From contig DASWRT010000258.1 in assembly GCA_036403035.1 (NCBI GenBank), positions 1 to 16,473 on the forward strand: 16,473 nucleotides of DNA. Direction: 5' to 3'. This document shows positions 15,266-16,473 of this stretch, piece after piece. The stretch's first letter is position 1. The number at the start of each line of letters is the position of its first letter. A program made the translations under genes and the position numbers. The notes under the pieces are model-generated. The model saw only the letters and a program-made list of their open reading frames with translations, was not told where the DNA came from and ran no database searches. Source of the DNA: DASWRT01 sp036403035. GTDB taxonomy: Bacteria; Pseudomonadota; Alphaproteobacteria; ATCC43930; CGMCC-115725.

Positions 15266-15384
15266 CCCGTCACCTCCACTGGCATCCTGCCTGCCCAGGC
15301 CGCGGCGTCAAGCAGCCGAACGTAGGTATCCGGCGAACAGGAAAAGGAGAGAGGCGGCGCACCGGGTACTGTGCGGACTTGGTT

Positions 15385-16245
15385 TCAGCCGATCGGGCGG
15401 CGCAGACCGGCGACGAGGTCGAGATATTCCGGGTCGTCCGGCCCGATCAGGCCGTGGCGAAGGGCGAAGTCGATGATGACGAGGTTGACGTTGAACTTGA
15501 ACTCCTCGGTCTCGCGCACAAGCCGCAGGGCGTCGGTAGCCGGGAACAGCCGGAACTCGGCGATCTCGCCGTCGGTGTTGCGCGGCGTCACGTCGGCCGG
15601 CAGCTCGATGTCGTAAAGGAAGAGCACGTCGTCGCGCAGCCCTTCGGGCACCGCCATCCGGTACAGGACCGCACCGACGGGTGTCGCGCGCTGAACCAGG
15701 GCGGGCGGGAGGTCCGCCTCCTCACCGCCTTCCTTCACCAGCGTCTCGAAAACGCCGTGGCCGTTGCCGATGCCGCCGGCCACGAGATTGTCGAGACGGT
15801 TCGGCGCGACCTTCTTGTCCGGGGCGCGCCGCCCGATCCAGAGCATGAGGCGACCGTCGCTGTCACCGTCGCGGCGGAACCCGTTCATGTGCACGCCGTA
15901 GCCGCGCACGCCGAAGAACGGGACGGCGCCGCGGTCGACCCGGAAGAGCGGTTCCGCTCCCCAGCGCGGCGCCACGGTGAAGAACTCGTTGCGCCATTTC
16001 GGGACGGCGCCGTCGATGACGAGCCGTTCGAGCACCGCGTCGACCGCCTCGCTCAGCGCATCGAAACCGCCCTCGGCGACGAGGTCGACACGCTCGTCGG
16101 CGACCGCGAACACATCGGGAAAGGCGCGCAGCCGGGCGGCGTTGTCGCGGCGCACCAGGCCGACCCGGACATCGCCGCGATAGAGCGGGACGTAGTCCGC
16201 CGGATCGTGAGCGTTGCAGCGCAGGATGTGACGAAGCAGGCTCAT
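15385..16245 (-). CDS. Nudix hydrolase with N-terminal DUF4743 (thiamine-pyrophosphokinase-related)
   Basis: The 286-residue protein has two parts. Residues 1-115 form a DUF4743-type domain (starting MSLLRHILRCNAHDPADYVP, then a long helical region and WRNEFFTVA). Residues 115-280 form a Nudix fold: VHMNGF, LMLWIGRRAPDKKVAPNRLD, and the core NLVAGGIGNGHGVFETLVKEGGEEADL. The metal-binding glutamates are Glu172, Glu175 and Glu176 in KEGGEEA, equivalent to REUXEE of the Nudix box. The leading Glu of the canonical box falls on His163 by spacing. The domain pairing occurs in plant and fungal Nudix proteins linked to thiamine diphosphate analogues and is common in Alphaproteobacteria. The start is supported by GAGGAGA upstream of ATG 16243-16245. 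The likely role is hydrolysis of a damaged or unwanted diphosphate; the substrate is inferred. The 119-base gap to the oxidoreductase gene (15266-15384) shows nothing. Confidence 0.9.
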   Translation of the reverse strand: MSLLRHILRCNAHDPADYVPLYRGDVRVGLVRRDNAARLRAFPDVFAVADERVDLVAEGGFDALSEAVDAVLERLVIDGAVPKWRNEFFTVAPRWGAEPLFRVDRGAVPFFGVRGYGVHMNGFRRDGDSDGRLMLWIGRRAPDKKVAPNRLDNLVAGGIGNGHGVFETLVKEGGEEADLPPALVQRATPVGAVLYRMAVPEGLRDDVLFLYDIELPADVTPRNTDGEIAEFRLFPATDALRLVRETEEFKFNVNLVIIDFALRHGLIGPDDPEYLDLVAGLRRPIG

Positions 16246-16331
16246 CCGGTCTCCTCGGCTGCGGGCAACGGCGCGTGGGCGAGCGGGCGGCCGGCCGGAT
16301 GGCCCCGGCAGGCCGTCGTCTCCACGACCGA

Positions 16332-16473
16332 TCAGGCGTGGGCCGTCATCAGCACCACATCGACGAACGTCACCTGCCGCAGACAGTTCGCGATGTACTC
16401 GGCGACGTCCGGCAGCAGGCCGTGGACCTCGATGTCGATCGTCAGCTCGTCGCCGCTGACGGCGCTGACCCAG
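16332..16473 (-). CDS. 3' end of an unidentified gene, cut by the window edge
   Basis: On the minus strand an open frame enters at the window edge and ends at TGA (16332-16334), giving about 46 C-terminal residues: WVSAVSGDELTIDIEVHG, then LLPDVAEYIANCLRQVTF and VDVVLMTAHA. The strongly amphipathic pattern, with codon third positions almost all G or C as in the neighbouring real genes, supports coding. I do not recognise the family. It lies 86 bases upstream of the Nudix gene on the same strand and could share its transcript. Confidence 0.6.
   Translation of the reverse strand, partial: WVSAVSGDELTIDIEVHGLLPDVAEYIANCLRQVTFVDVVLMTAHA

Overview
The window is GC-rich throughout (roughly two-thirds G+C by eye) and every recognisable protein looks alphaproteobacterial. 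A member of the Hyphomicrobiales (Rhizobiales) or a close relative is the best guess. That guess rests on codon and base composition and on the style of the small proteins, not on a marker gene. There is no rRNA, tRNA, CRISPR array, transposase or integrase in the window.

Region 1 (1-5529). A short stretch of GC-rich hairpins is followed by a 4-hydroxybenzoyl-CoA-thioesterase-like hot-dog enzyme (218-700, +). Next comes an intergenic stretch holding a large composite palindrome (741-937). A two-gene RND efflux operon follows on the minus strand: a periplasmic adaptor (4258-5529) and then the inner-membrane pump (1044-4241), both most like MexE/MexF. No outer-membrane channel gene and no adjacent regulator are present.

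Region 2 (5530-9624). This looks like an accessory region. It has loosely spaced small genes, several AT-richer gaps and a number of hairpins. It encodes a two-helix membrane protein (5869-6087), a 34-residue single-helix miniprotein (6624-6728), a 61-residue small soluble protein (6835-7020), an overlapping pair of small proteins (7250-7438 and 7431-7646) and an exported small protein (7696-8076). On the minus strand are a 98-residue helical protein (8693-8989) and a protein whose layout resembles a BRO-N / phage-antirepressor N-domain (8177-8590). The last gene is a small HicB-like protein (9300-9506, +).

Region 3 (9625-15265). This is a catabolic block. It holds an omega-amino acid:pyruvate class III aminotransferase (9625-10962, -), a small membrane-anchored protein (11173-11355, +) and the three subunits of a PxpABC-type ATP-dependent lactamase/5-oxoprolinase. 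pxpB and pxpC overlap by ATGA on the minus strand, and pxpA is divergent on the plus strand. An FAD-dependent oxidoreductase of the L-2-hydroxyglutarate oxidase type (14144-15265, -) closes the block. Together these suggest ring opening of a cyclic amide to an amino acid, transamination of an omega-amino acid, and oxidation of a C5 hydroxy acid towards 2-oxoglutarate. The PxpA subunit departs from the usual family motifs, so a lactam other than 5-oxoproline is possible (inference).

Region 4 (15266-16473). A DUF4743-plus-Nudix hydrolase (15385-16245, -) is preceded on the same strand by the 3' end of an unrecognised gene that runs off the window edge.
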